A DNA stretch of 64,000 nucleotides from CALJDF01 sp038121105 (GCA_038121105.1 JAYONB010000003.1:229300-293299); one strand, 5' to 3'; counted from the stretch's first letter, positions 1 through 9,054 are shown. Numbers and translations: made by a program. Notes: generated by a model from the sequence alone, not told the origin.

Positions 1-600
1 CGCTTGGGCGAGGTGGTCCGCGACACGCGGTTTTGGTTCGTCGCCGCCGCGGCCCTGACGCCGGGCTTTGTGATGACGGGTTTGTTCTTCCACCAAGTCC
101 ATCTGGCCGACGCCAAAGGATGGTCGCTGCCGTGGCTGGCGACGACGTTCCTGGGCTACGCGATCTCGGTGGTGGCGACGTCGATGCTGACCGGGCCGAT
201 GGTCGATCGGTTTCGTGCCTCACGCCTATTGCCCTACTACCTGCCGCCGCTCGGACTGGCGATGCTGACGCTGGTGCTGTTCAATCATCCGGCCTCGGCT
301 TTGATCTATATGGTCCTGGCCGGGATGAGCATCGGCGCCGGACACACGCTGGTGATGTCGATGTGGGCCGAGGTGTACGGCACCGCCCATCTCGGCGCGA
401 TACGCTCGCTTGTGCAGGCATTGATGGTGGCGATCAGCGCGATGTCGCCGTTCATTTTCGGCGAGCTGTTCGATATCGGGGTCACTGTCGAGACCATCGC
501 CGGGGCGTGCCTGGCCTACACGCTGGCGGCGACGGTGGTTCTAAAGATTGCGTTCCGCGGGGTCGCCGATCCGCGTCGCGAAGTGGAGAAGACGTCATGA
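1..600 (+). CDS. MFS transporter, C-terminal part (truncated by window edge)
   Basis: The reading frame is open from base 1, so the N-terminal half lies outside the window. The visible ~199 residues form about five to six hydrophobic helices with short charged loops, including a loop with VDRF that resembles the cytoplasmic loop between helices of major facilitator proteins, and end in a basic tail (VADPRREVEKTS). This is the C-terminal six-helix bundle of an inner-membrane MFS permease; the substrate cannot be deduced. The stop overlaps the next gene's start (ATGA at 597-600), so the two are probably cotranscribed and translationally coupled. Confidence 0.75.
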   Translation, partial: RLGEVVRDTRFWFVAAAALTPGFVMTGLFFHQVHLADAKGWSLPWLATTFLGYAISVVATSMLTGPMVDRFRASRLLPYYLPPLGLAMLTLVLFNHPASALIYMVLAGMSIGAGHTLVMSMWAEVYGTAHLGAIRSLVQALMVAISAMSPFIFGELFDIGVTVETIAGACLAYTLAATVVLKIAFRGVADPRREVEKTS

Positions 601-1451
601 CCGAGCAAGCGCGCCCGAATACCGATCAGGCCGAATTCTGGAACGGCCCCGGCGGCGAGACCTGGACCACGCAACGCGATCGCTTCAACACCATGCTGCG
701 CCCCATCGGTCTGGCGGCCATCGCGCGTGCTGCCCCGCAAGCCGGCGAGCATGTGTTGGATGTCGGCTGCGGGACGGGCGAGACGACGGGCGACCTCGCC
801 CGCCACGTCGCACCGGGCGGCTCGGTGACCGGGCTCGACATCTCCGAACTGATGCTGGCCGAAGCGCGGCGGTTCAACCAAGACCACGACGTGCCGGTGA
901 CGTTTCACGCCGCCGACGCCCAATTGCATGCCTTCGAGGAGGCCGCGTTCGATCTGGTGTTCTCGCGCTTTGGCGTGATGTTCTTCGAAGACAGCGTGGC
1001 GGCGTTCGCCAATCTGCGACGGGCGCTGAAGCCCGAAGGTCGACTCGCGTTTGCCTGTTGGCAGAGCGTCGAGCGCAACGGTTGGGTGCATGTGCCGCGC
1101 GATATCGTCGCCAAGCACATCGCCCTAGAAGGGCCCACCGATCCGACCGCGCCGGGCCCGTTTGCGTTCGGGCCCGAAGGCCGTGCCGCCGGCTTGCTGC
1201 GCGACGCGGGTTTTCGCGACATCGCGGTCGAGGCACACGACACCGAGGTGACGATGGGCGGCGGCGGCTCGGTCGAAGCCGCAGTCCATGCGGTGACCGA
1301 TCAAGGCCCGCTGTCACGCGCGATCCACGATGCGCCTGAGGACGTGCAGCAGCGCATTCGCGAGGATCTGACCGAAGCCTTGGCGCACCATGCCGATGAC
1401 GACGCGGTGCGTCTGGGCGCGGGCGTCTGGCTGGTGACCGCCCGAGCTTAG
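597..1451 (+). CDS. Class I SAM-dependent methyltransferase
   Basis: This 284-residue cytosolic protein has a class I methyltransferase core: motif I VLDVGCGTGETTG at residues 53-65, an acidic motif II (GLDIS) and a post-motif region (FDLVFSRFGVMFF, LRRALKPEGRLAF) of the UbiE/Methyltransf_11 type. The acceptor substrate is unknown. The ATG at 597 is chosen because it overlaps the MFS stop by four bases (ATGA) and gives the usual family N-terminus; the upstream extension of the open frame is only the shadow of the MFS gene. Confidence 0.85.
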   Translation: MTEQARPNTDQAEFWNGPGGETWTTQRDRFNTMLRPIGLAAIARAAPQAGEHVLDVGCGTGETTGDLARHVAPGGSVTGLDISELMLAEARRFNQDHDVPVTFHAADAQLHAFEEAAFDLVFSRFGVMFFEDSVAAFANLRRALKPEGRLAFACWQSVERNGWVHVPRDIVAKHIALEGPTDPTAPGPFAFGPEGRAAGLLRDAGFRDIAVEAHDTEVTMGGGGSVEAAVHAVTDQGPLSRAIHDAPEDVQQRIREDLTEALAHHADDDAVRLGAGVWLVTARA

Positions 1452-2317
1452 CCCCTCAAAAAGCCGTCGAGTTCGTCGCCGAGGGCGTTGAGTTTGTCGC
1501 CCACGGTGTACCAAGCATCGTAGCGACCGGAGGATTTGAGGGCGGCGCGTGGGATGAACGGCGCGGTGTTCTTGTCGGCCATCACCGGCAAGTCCAGCTT
1601 TTCGATCTCGCCGCACCGGGCGCGCCAGTCCTGATCGAACGACGCCCGCACCACGAGGTGTTGGGTCCGCGCGGCGCGCAGAACCTCGACCGTCTTATCG
1701 TGCAGTGCCTCGGCGGGCGGCAGGCCGACGTTGCGCGCATGCGCGCCGTCGCGCACGAACCACGGCCAAAACAACGAGGTATCGCGCATGAACTGCCAGG
1801 TCTGGGTGAGTTGGCTGCCCATGTCGTCGAGTTCGATCTTGGGGGTGTAGTTGTTCCGCAACGATTCGAGCGAGGGCGGGTCATAAGATTGCTTCCATGG
1901 CACCTTGTCGGTCGGCCACGGGAAGATGAACAAGCCGTCGATGATGAGCTTGCCGACGCGGCTCGGCGCGGCGAGCGCGATTTCCATGGCGGTGTGCGCG
2001 CCAACGCGGTTGCCGTAGAGATCGATCCGGTCGAGCCCCAGTGCGGTGGCACCCCGCAGCAGCATATCGGCGAACACCGTGAGGGGCGGCTCTTCGCCGT
2101 CGGCATGCGTGGGGGCAACCGATTCGCCGGTGCCGGGCATGTCGATCGCATAGACCGGCCGATTGACGGCGAGGTGCTCCATCAGCGGGACGAGCCCAAG
2201 CGAGGTGCCGGGCGCGACCGACAACATGACGAGCGGCGTGCCGGACGCATCGGGATTGGCGACGCGCGCCAGAAGCTGGCCCTCGTCGATATCGGCGAAA
2301 CGGCGTTTGACGGTCAT
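1448..2317 (-). CDS. Alpha/beta hydrolase-fold protein lacking the nucleophilic serine
   Basis: 289 residues with an alpha/beta-hydrolase layout: a core strand followed by a PGTGES turn (about 61-66) and the nucleophile-elbow region near residues 98-110. At the elbow the usual GxSxG reads GNRVG (102-106), so the catalytic serine is replaced by arginine (R104). Either the protein is catalytically inactive or it belongs to a divergent non-serine subgroup. It converges on the methyltransferase, the two stop codons overlapping by four bases. An A/T-rich 314-bp spacer lies upstream. Confidence 0.75.
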   Translation of the reverse strand: MTVKRRFADIDEGQLLARVANPDASGTPLVMLSVAPGTSLGLVPLMEHLAVNRPVYAIDMPGTGESVAPTHADGEEPPLTVFADMLLRGATALGLDRIDLYGNRVGAHTAMEIALAAPSRVGKLIIDGLFIFPWPTDKVPWKQSYDPPSLESLRNNYTPKIELDDMGSQLTQTWQFMRDTSLFWPWFVRDGAHARNVGLPPAEALHDKTVEVLRAARTQHLVVRASFDQDWRARCGEIEKLDLPVMADKNTAPFIPRAALKSSGRYDAWYTVGDKLNALGDELDGFLRG

Positions 2318-2631
2318 GGCGCACCCCTGATGTCGAGCAGACCCACGGCCTTTGCGAAATTGCCAAACGAAGCCAAAAAACGTTTTAAAAACAATGTACT
2401 AGGTTTTTCGAGCAACGAACGAAGCCAAACTGTATCGGTTTTTCAAGGCGCTAGATATTCCGGCGGGCGATGTGAATCTAGCGATCGATCTTTTGCGGTT
2501 TCGGAGTCTACCGCGCAGGGGCGCGGACGGCGAATCAACTTCTCTGTCCCCATCGTTCAGCATGCGCGCCCGCCGAGACGCCGCCGGACGGCGGCGCCTC
2601 AGGATGCGGGGTGTTGGTGGGGTCAGCTTTC
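2318..2631. other. Intergenic spacer with A/T-rich segment and short direct repeat
   Basis: No convincing gene is seen. The middle part (about 2360-2480) is clearly A/T-richer than its surroundings and holds an 11-base direct repeat ACGAAGCCAAA at 2368-2378 and 2419-2429. It probably contains the promoter of the minus-strand hydrolase that starts at 2317. The right part (2560-2620) is G/C-rich and carries a GGCGCCTCAGGATGCGG segment that recurs nearly unchanged at 3929-3945. Confidence 0.4.
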
Positions 2632-3306
2632 TCAGTCTTGCCAGACGACGCCGGGGATGGCGCGGAGTTTTTCTTCGGCGCCGGAACGGACGTGGTAGGA
2701 GGTGCCGCTTTGCCGGCCGTCGCGGCTTTTTTGGCCCGCGGCTTCGGCACGGGAGACGATGTCTTCGGCGCGATCTTTAGGGACGACGACGACGCCGTCG
2801 TCATCGGCCAAGACGAGATCGCCGGGATTGACGATAACGCCGCCGCAAATCACCGGGCTGTTGAGCCAGCCCGGTTTGGCCCCGCCCCCATTGCGCGCGA
2901 CGGTGCCGCGACAGAAGATCGGCAGACCTTCTTCTTCGCGCAGCATTTGCCCCGTCAACACGACGCCGTCGAGCACCACGCCGGCGCAGCCGTTCTCCAA
3001 CGCGCCGGCCGCCATGCTGGCGCCGAAGTTGGAACAATCGGTGCGCCCGCCGGCGTCGATCACCAACACGTCGCCCGGTTTGACGTGCGCCGTGGCGACC
3101 CGGCTCATCAACGAATCATCGGTGTATTCGGGCCGCACGGTGAAGGCCGGCCCGGCGATTTTCCAATCGTGGCGTAGCGGCTTGATCGCGCTATCGACGC
3201 ACTGGCGTGGGCCGACCTCGATCCCCGCCAAACAGACATAGACGTTCTTGGCGCGTTCGACGAGCGCGGGATCGGGCCGTTCGAAATCGGTGACGATGGT
3301 GTACAT
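2632..3306 (-). CDS. RraA family protein (aldolase/decarboxylase-like fold), copy 1
   Basis: 224 residues resembling the RraA / HMG-CHA aldolase family: the Gly-rich helix start (GASMAAGALENGCAGVV, about 95-111), the DG turn at 113-114 and a C-terminal NPGDLVLADDDGVVVVP segment are all present. In characterised metal-dependent aldolases of the family the DG is followed by an Arg-Asp pair that binds metal and substrate; here the sequence is DGVVLTGQ, so that pair is missing. A paralogue with the same change lies at 8310-8984. Activity is therefore uncertain. The start at 3306 is preceded by GGGGAGG. Confidence 0.85.
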   Translation of the reverse strand: MYTIVTDFERPDPALVERAKNVYVCLAGIEVGPRQCVDSAIKPLRHDWKIAGPAFTVRPEYTDDSLMSRVATAHVKPGDVLVIDAGGRTDCSNFGASMAAGALENGCAGVVLDGVVLTGQMLREEEGLPIFCRGTVARNGGGAKPGWLNSPVICGGVIVNPGDLVLADDDGVVVVPKDRAEDIVSRAEAAGQKSRDGRQSGTSYHVRSGAEEKLRAIPGVVWQD

Positions 3307-3411
3307 GGTGCCTCCCCTGTTGCGCCCAGTGTAGTGGCCTCGTCGTGTTGGTGGCGACCCCCTCCCTGCCCCGCCTGAGCGGCGCGTGGGGATGACGGCG
3401 CAAAGGTGTGC

Positions 3412-3837
3412 TTACTCGGATAAGTGCTGGTGCCACTTGCCCTTGAGGAACATACCGAGGATTTTGCGGGCCTGGGTGTCGCCGAGGGTTAGGTCGGCGA
3501 AGTCTTGTTCGTAGTCGACGAAGCCGTCGAGGTCGTGCGCCTTGCCCGAGGTGTCGACGAAGGCCATCGAGGCGTCGCCGAATTCGCGTGGGGTGATCGA
3601 TTTGCGGCTGAGGAGCGTGACCGCGGCGTGGCGAGGGTCTTGCCGGATGGTCTCGAACAGACTGGAGACCATCTGGCCCTCGCCCTCGAGCACTTGGAGG
3701 AACGAGCCTTCGTGATGGACGACGATCCCGGTGATCCCGCGCTGTTCGTTGCGGCGGCGGTTGGTCGCCAGGAACGTGGCGATCTCGTCGTCGGACAATT
3801 GGCCGGTCGATGAGCTGACGTAGATCAGTTGGATCAT
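3412..3837 (-). CDS. BLUF-domain blue-light photoreceptor
   Basis: A 141-residue stand-alone BLUF protein that would bind FAD and sense blue light. The three diagnostic residues are present: Tyr6 (LIYVS), Asn30 (RRRNEQRGITG) and Gln48 (FLQVLEG). Their spacing (24 and 18 residues) is the same as in AppA (Tyr21, Asn45, Gln63). About 45 residues follow the core and no output domain is attached, so signalling must go through a partner protein. The ATG at 3837 is chosen over upstream codons because it starts exactly at the conserved first beta strand. Confidence 0.9.
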   Translation of the reverse strand: MIQLIYVSSSTGQLSDDEIATFLATNRRRNEQRGITGIVVHHEGSFLQVLEGEGQMVSSLFETIRQDPRHAAVTLLSRKSITPREFGDASMAFVDTSGKAHDLDGFVDYEQDFADLTLGDTQARKILGMFLKGKWHQHLSE

Positions 3838-4023
3838 GGCGGTCTTTCGCAGGCCTCCATGGGCATTGTCGGCGCGACGGTAGGGAGAGGCAATGGCCTT
3901 TCGCCCTTGGCGTCCTTGGACCCTTTCCGGCGCCTCGGGATGAGGCGACTTGGATCGCGCCCCCCTCCCGGCCCTCCCCCCGGCACAGCGGGGGGCGTGC
4001 ATTCCGCGCCCCGGCGGGACAGG

Positions 4024-4058
4024 CAAAGAAAAAGCCCTCCCCTTGCGGGGAGGGCTTT
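4024..4058 (-). terminator. Rho-independent terminator downstream of the solute-binding protein gene
   Basis: A 12-bp perfect stem (AAAGCCCTCCCC / GGGGAGGGCTTT, positions 4031-4042 and 4047-4058) closes a 4-base loop. Read on the minus strand it is followed by TTCTTTG, a good U-tract, 26 bases after the stop of the gene at 4084. Confidence 0.85.
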
Positions 4059-4083
4059 GGTCGTTAGGTCTTTCACGTGACGC

Positions 4084-5631
4084 TTATTTGAAGGACATCT
4101 CGTGGTACATGATGACCTGGTTCACGTTGCGGAAGCCCTGCACGTTGGGGTGATAGGCGTGCAGGTTGTTGTAGGCGATGAGATAGAGGTTCGACGCCTC
4201 TTCGTATTGCAACGCGATGAGATCTTGCAGGATCTTCTTGCGTTTCTCCGGATCGAACTCAGCGTTCGCCGCGTCGATCATCGCTTGTTGCTTGTCGTCG
4301 CAGAGATAGGGCTTACCGCCCTTGCCGCACGACTGGTTGAGGATCGACGTGGTGGCGTCCATCACCGGGGCGGCGTTCCACAGGTTGTGCCACATGGCCG
4401 ACGGCCAGGCGACCGGGAAGAACTTCTTGATCCAGTCGCCGAAGGTGATGACCTCGACCTTGACGTTGAGCCCGACTTTTTCGAGATCGGCAGCGGTTTG
4501 CTGGAAGATTTCCTTGTCGGCCGGGAACGCGCCGGGCACGACGTTGATGACGATTTCCTGATCGAACGGGAAGTTCGCCGCTTTCAGCAACGACCGGGCT
4601 TTGTCGGGATCGTAGGGATAAGGCTTGACGGCCGGGTTGTAGCCGAACGCGATCGGCGCGACGCCGGTGCCGGTGGCATCGCCGCCGACGCCGCCGAGCA
4701 GGCCATCGGCCATCGCCTGTTTGTCGACCGCATAGTTGAGGGCCTGACGAACACGCTTGTCTTGGAAGGGCGTGATGTTCACCCCATCGGCCGCGTTTGT
4801 CTGGGTGATGCCCCAGGTCAGCACCTGCGAGCCCGGCGTGATGTCGACCACCATGCCTGCGCCTTCGAGCGTCGGCAGATTATCGGGGGTCGCCCCGAGC
4901 GCGACGTCGAGCTGGCCCGACAGCAGCGCTTGCATGCGCGGTTGACGGTCGCGCAAATCGAATACCTCGAGATGCTTGATCTTGGCCGGCCGCCAGGTGT
5001 CTTCGACGGCCTCGTAAACGGCTTTGGCGTCGTCCTGCCAGCTGACCAGCTTGTAGGAACCGGTGCCGGACGGATTCTGCGCGAACCCATCGACGCCCAT
5101 ATCGGCCCAGGCTTTGGGCGCGACGATCATCATGACCGACATTTCGGCGGCGGTGATGGGGTTGGGCTTGGCGGTCTTGATCTCGACGGTCAGCGGATCG
5201 ACCGCGGTGATCGACGAGATGAACTTGGTGCGGCTGGACGCAGACGGCCCCTTGGCCTTGCCCTCGTCGGTTTGCAGCCATTTGAACGCGTTGACCACGG
5301 CTTCGGCGGTGAACGCCTCGCCGTTGTGGAAGGTGATGTTGGGGCGCAGTTTGAAGCGCCAGGTCGTGGCGTCGATGTTTTCCCAACTGACCGCGAGCGC
5401 CGGTTTCGGTGCGCCGTCGGTTTCGACAAAGGTCAGGGTGTCGAACATCGGCGTCCAGGAAAAGACGCTGGGCGTACCGATGCCGTTGTAGGGGTTGCCC
5501 TGCGAGGGCGCGAGATCCCATGCGCCGATGCGCAGGGTCTTGTCTTGCATTTGGGCGTGCGCCGGGAGGGCAAGTGCTGCCCCCAATGCGAGCGCGACGG
5601 CGCCCCCGGCCAATTTGCGGGTTCGTGACAT
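4084..5631 (-). CDS. ABC transporter substrate-binding protein, family 5 (peptide/nickel type)
   Basis: A 515-residue periplasmic solute-binding protein. Residues 1-26 are a Sec signal peptide ending ALPAHA. The mature part follows the SBP_bac_5 pattern: LRIGAWD start, W-F-KLRPNITFHNGEAFTAEAV region, a VRQALNYAVDKQA segment in the middle and a YDPDKARSLL segment. Such proteins deliver oligopeptides, opines, sugars or nickel to an ABC permease. No permease or ATPase gene is adjacent, so it is an orphan here. A strong GGGAGGAAAA precedes the ATG and a hairpin terminator follows. A diverged paralogue lies at 53867-55396. Confidence 0.9.
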   Translation of the reverse strand: MSRTRKLAGGAVALALGAALALPAHAQMQDKTLRIGAWDLAPSQGNPYNGIGTPSVFSWTPMFDTLTFVETDGAPKPALAVSWENIDATTWRFKLRPNITFHNGEAFTAEAVVNAFKWLQTDEGKAKGPSASSRTKFISSITAVDPLTVEIKTAKPNPITAAEMSVMMIVAPKAWADMGVDGFAQNPSGTGSYKLVSWQDDAKAVYEAVEDTWRPAKIKHLEVFDLRDRQPRMQALLSGQLDVALGATPDNLPTLEGAGMVVDITPGSQVLTWGITQTNAADGVNITPFQDKRVRQALNYAVDKQAMADGLLGGVGGDATGTGVAPIAFGYNPAVKPYPYDPDKARSLLKAANFPFDQEIVINVVPGAFPADKEIFQQTAADLEKVGLNVKVEVITFGDWIKKFFPVAWPSAMWHNLWNAAPVMDATTSILNQSCGKGGKPYLCDDKQQAMIDAANAEFDPEKRKKILQDLIALQYEEASNLYLIAYNNLHAYHPNVQGFRNVNQVIMYHEMSFK

Positions 5632-5826
5632 AGTGCTTTTCCTCCCTGGTGCACAGGTGTGCGGTGTTCTTGCCCGACGATATGCCGCCGGATTCGCGGG
5701 GTCAAAGGCGATCCACGGTGCGGTGTCGTATTTTAGTCAAATGCGATGAAAACCGCCGCGCGGGGACGTGATGGCGGCTACATTTATCGGTCGACGAAGC
5801 GTGGTATTCTGATCCTTACGGTATTC

Positions 5827-7140
5827 ATGTCTGTGGTTTTCGCTATGCGCGCTCTGCTGGTTCTCGTCGCGGTTTTTGCATCGATCGCCCTGGTGTCCGG
5901 GATTTCGGTTTCGCCGGCACTGGCCCAGTCCAAAACCACGATCCTGAAATACGACAAGGACGGTCGGGTGATCGGGTCGGAAAGCTCTCGCGAGTCGGGA
6001 ACCCGGCAACGCGGGAGTACGGCACGCAGCCGAAGCGACCGCGGCGGCGGTCCCAACGCATCCAACCCGGCGAACCGATACGAAGCCGGCGAAGTGGTGG
6101 TGGCCAATGCACCGCCGGATTTCGCCGACAACGCCCGCGCTATGGGTTTTCGCATCATCGATGCGACCCGGCTGGGCAATCTCGGGCTTGAGATCATTCG
6201 CCTGCGAATCCCGCCCGATACGTCGGTGCCCGATGCGCGGCAAACCTTGTCCCGGGAATTCCCCGGCATCATTGCCGACGCCAATCATTTGTACGAACCC
6301 TCGGCCACGCCGCCGGCAAGCTTGCGCAGCGGCAGCTTGGCGCGGTGGACCGCGGGCTGGGAGCAAACCAACCCGACCTGTGGGCGGGGCGTGCGATTGG
6401 GCATGATCGACGGCGCGCTCGATACCAGCCACGTCGCCCTCAAAGGCGCCAAAATCCAATACAAGTCGTTCCACAAAGACGGCCGCAAGCCGGCTGCGCA
6501 TAGCCACGGCACCGCGGTGGCGGCGCTGATGGTGGGCAAGCCCGGCAACAAAGGTTGGGGCGGTCTGCTCCCGGGGGCCGAGTTGTTCGCCGGCAATATG
6601 TTCGAGGAAAAAGACGGCAAGGTGTCGGGCAACGCCGTGGCAATGGTCAAGGCGTTGGACTGGATGGTCGGCGAGCGGGTGCATGTGATCAACATGTCGA
6701 TCGCCGGGGGCTCCAATAAGGTCTTGGAACTGGCGATCAAGAAAGCCGCCCTGAGCAAAACGGTGATCATTGCCGCAGCCGGCAACTGGGGCCGCGCCGA
6801 CCGACCGGCCTTCCCGGCGGCGTTCGACGACGTGGTCGCGGTGACGGCGGTGGGCGAAGATCGGTTGGTCTACTCGCAAGCCAATAGCGGGCCCTATATC
6901 GATTTCGCCGCACCGGGGGTGAAGATTTGGACCGCGGTGCCGGGCGGCGGCAAGTTCCAATCGGGTACGTCGTTCGCCACACCCTTCGTTGCAGTGCTGG
7001 TCGGACTGGCCGTGCAGAAGAGCAACATCGATACGCGCGCCGTGCGCGTCGGGCTGGCCAAACAGTCGGCCGACCTCGGGGCGCCGGGCAAAGACCCGGT
7101 ATTCGGCTTCGGTCTGGTGACCGCGAAGCCGAGCTGTTAG
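5827..7140 (+). CDS. Secreted S8 (subtilisin-like) serine protease
   Basis: The protein has the subtilase triad: Asp195 (GMIDGALD), His227 (SHGTAVAA) and Ser382 (GTSFATP), numbered from this start, with the oxyanion-hole Asn in AAAGNWG. A hydrophobic signal sequence ending SPALAQ precedes a ~130-residue low-complexity and pro-region. The ATG at 5827 is chosen; the in-frame ATG at 5845 would give a cleaner signal peptide, and 5746 would put ~27 unlikely residues in front. It is probably exported and autoprocessed; there is no obvious partner gene. Confidence 0.8.
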   Translation: MSVVFAMRALLVLVAVFASIALVSGISVSPALAQSKTTILKYDKDGRVIGSESSRESGTRQRGSTARSRSDRGGGPNASNPANRYEAGEVVVANAPPDFADNARAMGFRIIDATRLGNLGLEIIRLRIPPDTSVPDARQTLSREFPGIIADANHLYEPSATPPASLRSGSLARWTAGWEQTNPTCGRGVRLGMIDGALDTSHVALKGAKIQYKSFHKDGRKPAAHSHGTAVAALMVGKPGNKGWGGLLPGAELFAGNMFEEKDGKVSGNAVAMVKALDWMVGERVHVINMSIAGGSNKVLELAIKKAALSKTVIIAAAGNWGRADRPAFPAAFDDVVAVTAVGEDRLVYSQANSGPYIDFAAPGVKIWTAVPGGGKFQSGTSFATPFVAVLVGLAVQKSNIDTRAVRVGLAKQSADLGAPGKDPVFGFGLVTAKPSC

Positions 7141-7150
7141 GCGCCGGCGG

Positions 7151-8272
7151 CTATTTGACGCCGCCGAACAACCAAATATCGCCGGCGATGCTGCCCGTGG
7201 TGCCCTCGAAGCCCGCGGGCACGTGGGTGTCGATGTAGTTCTTGCGCTGGAAGCCCGCGTCGACGATCAACGCCTCGGGATCGAGGTCGTGCATCTTGCC
7301 GATGAACGGTTCGGCGTTGAAGTGGGTATCCCAGTCATGCACGGCGGCGGCGAAGTCGCCAATCCGTTCCCACGGCGGGCCTTCGAAGTGCAACAACATG
7401 CCGCCCGGGGAGAGCAGCCGATAGTTTTCGCGCAGCACCGCGGCGATCGCCTTGGTCGAGGTTTCGTGCAACATCGCCATGCCGACGATGAGGTCGAAAT
7501 GGTTGTCGGGGAAATCGGTGGCTTCCGCGTTTTGTTGCGAGAAATGCACCGTGTAGCCGAGCGCTTCGGCGCGGGCATGGCCGTAGCGCAGCATCGGCGC
7601 GCCGAGATCGATGGCGTGGACTTCGGCCTCGGGATAGGCCTCGCAAAACGGCAAGGTGGAGTGGCCGATCGAGCAGCCGACGTCGAGAATGCGACGGGGC
7701 CGAAAATCCGGATGATCCTTGAGAAGGTGCGCGACGATGGCGCGGCCGAACGAATCGTTGAGCGGCCCGCCAAGCCCCATCCCGCGCAGATAAGCGCCCC
7801 GGTCGTAGATCGCGCCGGCGAAAATATCTTCCTCGACCAAGTCCGTGGTGTAGTTGCCCGGCATGCCGTGAATATCGACCGCGGTGAGGTAGCGCGGCAA
7901 CGGCAAACTGGGATCGAGGCGCAAAGTACCGCGGGCGCGTTTAGGTTGGGACACGCGTTTCAGGTCGTCGTACTGGCGCGCCACGGTATCGCCCACCGCA
8001 TCCCACTTCATTTCTTGCTGCATCAGGCGCAGCGCGCTGGTGGTGCGCCCCAAGTCGTCCTCCAACAGCGCCTTGCGGATTTCGTGGCGATCTTTGGGGG
8101 CGCGGCCCTTGGCTTTTTTGAAGGCCGGCAGAATCCGCTTTTCGTAGACCTGCTTGTTGTCGACGCGGGCCTGACGAACAACCTCGCGGCGGAAGCTGAG
8201 GATGAAATGTTCGCGCGCGGTCTCGTCATGATCGGCGCGCGCAAGGATCGCATGCGGGGCGAGTTCAAACAT
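7151..8272 (-). CDS. Class I SAM-dependent methyltransferase, large form (copy 1)
   Basis: 373 residues. The C-terminal ~200 residues are a class I methyltransferase with motif I ILDVGCSIGHSTLPF, acidic motif HAIDLGAPML and a LLSPGGMLLHFE strand. The N-terminal ~150 residues are a helical region (with RVDNKQVYEKRILPAF) that is shared with the paralogue at 39560-40720 and not with ordinary methyltransferases. The two proteins share long collinear stretches, e.g. VHFSQQNAE and RLDPxLxxPRYxTAxDIH. Substrate unknown. The gene converges on the protease gene with a 10-bp gap. Confidence 0.8.
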   Translation of the reverse strand: MFELAPHAILARADHDETAREHFILSFRREVVRQARVDNKQVYEKRILPAFKKAKGRAPKDRHEIRKALLEDDLGRTTSALRLMQQEMKWDAVGDTVARQYDDLKRVSQPKRARGTLRLDPSLPLPRYLTAVDIHGMPGNYTTDLVEEDIFAGAIYDRGAYLRGMGLGGPLNDSFGRAIVAHLLKDHPDFRPRRILDVGCSIGHSTLPFCEAYPEAEVHAIDLGAPMLRYGHARAEALGYTVHFSQQNAEATDFPDNHFDLIVGMAMLHETSTKAIAAVLRENYRLLSPGGMLLHFEGPPWERIGDFAAAVHDWDTHFNAEPFIGKMHDLDPEALIVDAGFQRKNYIDTHVPAGFEGTTGSIAGDIWLFGGVK

Positions 8273-8309
8273 CTGGACCTCCTGATTTGCCGCACCTTAG
8301 CACGGCAGG

Positions 8310-8984
8310 TTATTTCCAGGTAACGCCGTCCATGCCGCGCAGCGCCTCGACGAAACCCCGCTCGCTATAGGGTTTCGACCGACCGGCCGGCGGGTACGGA
8401 TCGGGGCGTTGCTGACCGGCCGCATCGAGGAGTTCGGCGGCGTGCGCCCGCGGCAACGACACGACGCCGTCTTCGTCGGCGATGATCAAGTCGCCCGGGT
8501 TGACGATGATCCCGCCACAGACGATCGGCACGTTGATCGAGCCTGTGCCGGTGTTGCGGTTGTGGCCCGGGACCGACCCCCGCGCGAAGATCGGCAGGCC
8601 TTCGTGATCGATCAGCAATTCGGTGGTGAGCACGGCGCCGTCGACGATGATGCCGGCGCAGCCAGCTTCTTTGGCGGCCCACGCCATGGTGGCGCCCCAC
8701 GCGGCACGGTCCGTGCGCCCGGCCCCTTCGACCACGATGATATCGCCGGGTTGAAGCAACTGGGTGGCGACCTGGCTGGCCAGAGTATCGGACGGATCTT
8801 CCGCGGCGACGGTCACCGCCGGTCCGGCGATCCGCCAATCGCGACGCAGCGGACGGATGCCGGCGTCCATGACGTGGCGGCGACCGGCGACGCTGCCGGC
8901 GATGCAGCCATAGGTGTCGTACGCGCGGGCAACCAGCCCCGCGTCGGCGCGTTCGATCTCGGTGACGACGGTATGCAAGGCCAT
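8310..8984 (-). CDS. RraA family protein, copy 2
   Basis: 224 residues, the same length as the RraA-family protein at 2632-3306 and clearly related to it (LRRDWRIAGPAVTV, CGGIIVNPGDLIIADEDGVV). The catalytic-site DG is followed by AVLTTE rather than the aldolase-type Arg-Asp pair, so it carries the same substitution as its paralogue. The ATG at 8984 is preferred to the longer frame because GGGAGG lies just upstream and the N-terminus then matches copy 1. Confidence 0.85.
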   Translation of the reverse strand: MALHTVVTEIERADAGLVARAYDTYGCIAGSVAGRRHVMDAGIRPLRRDWRIAGPAVTVAAEDPSDTLASQVATQLLQPGDIIVVEGAGRTDRAAWGATMAWAAKEAGCAGIIVDGAVLTTELLIDHEGLPIFARGSVPGHNRNTGTGSINVPIVCGGIIVNPGDLIIADEDGVVSLPRAHAAELLDAAGQQRPDPYPPAGRSKPYSERGFVEALRGMDGVTWK

Positions 8985-9054
8985 GGGCCAACCTCCCTCG
9001 ATATGATGACGGGCGAGCGCCTGCGCGACCGCCAAGCAACGTATTGTGTCGAGG

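Noticed and set aside
2535..2804. Minus-strand open frame rich in Ala, Pro, Ser and Lys overlapping the RraA gene
   Set aside because: It is out of frame with a clearly conserved protein and has shadow-like composition.
2593..3945. Repeated GGCGCCTC(A/G)GGATG(A/C)GG at 2593-2609 and 3929-3945
   Set aside because: Only two near-copies were seen; it may be a dispersed REP-like element but the window alone does not support a repeat call.
7144..7165. Hairpin CGGCGGC/GCCGCCG between the convergent protease and methyltransferase genes
   Set aside because: It overlaps the coding end of the methyltransferase and has no T-tract on either strand, so it is not called a terminator.
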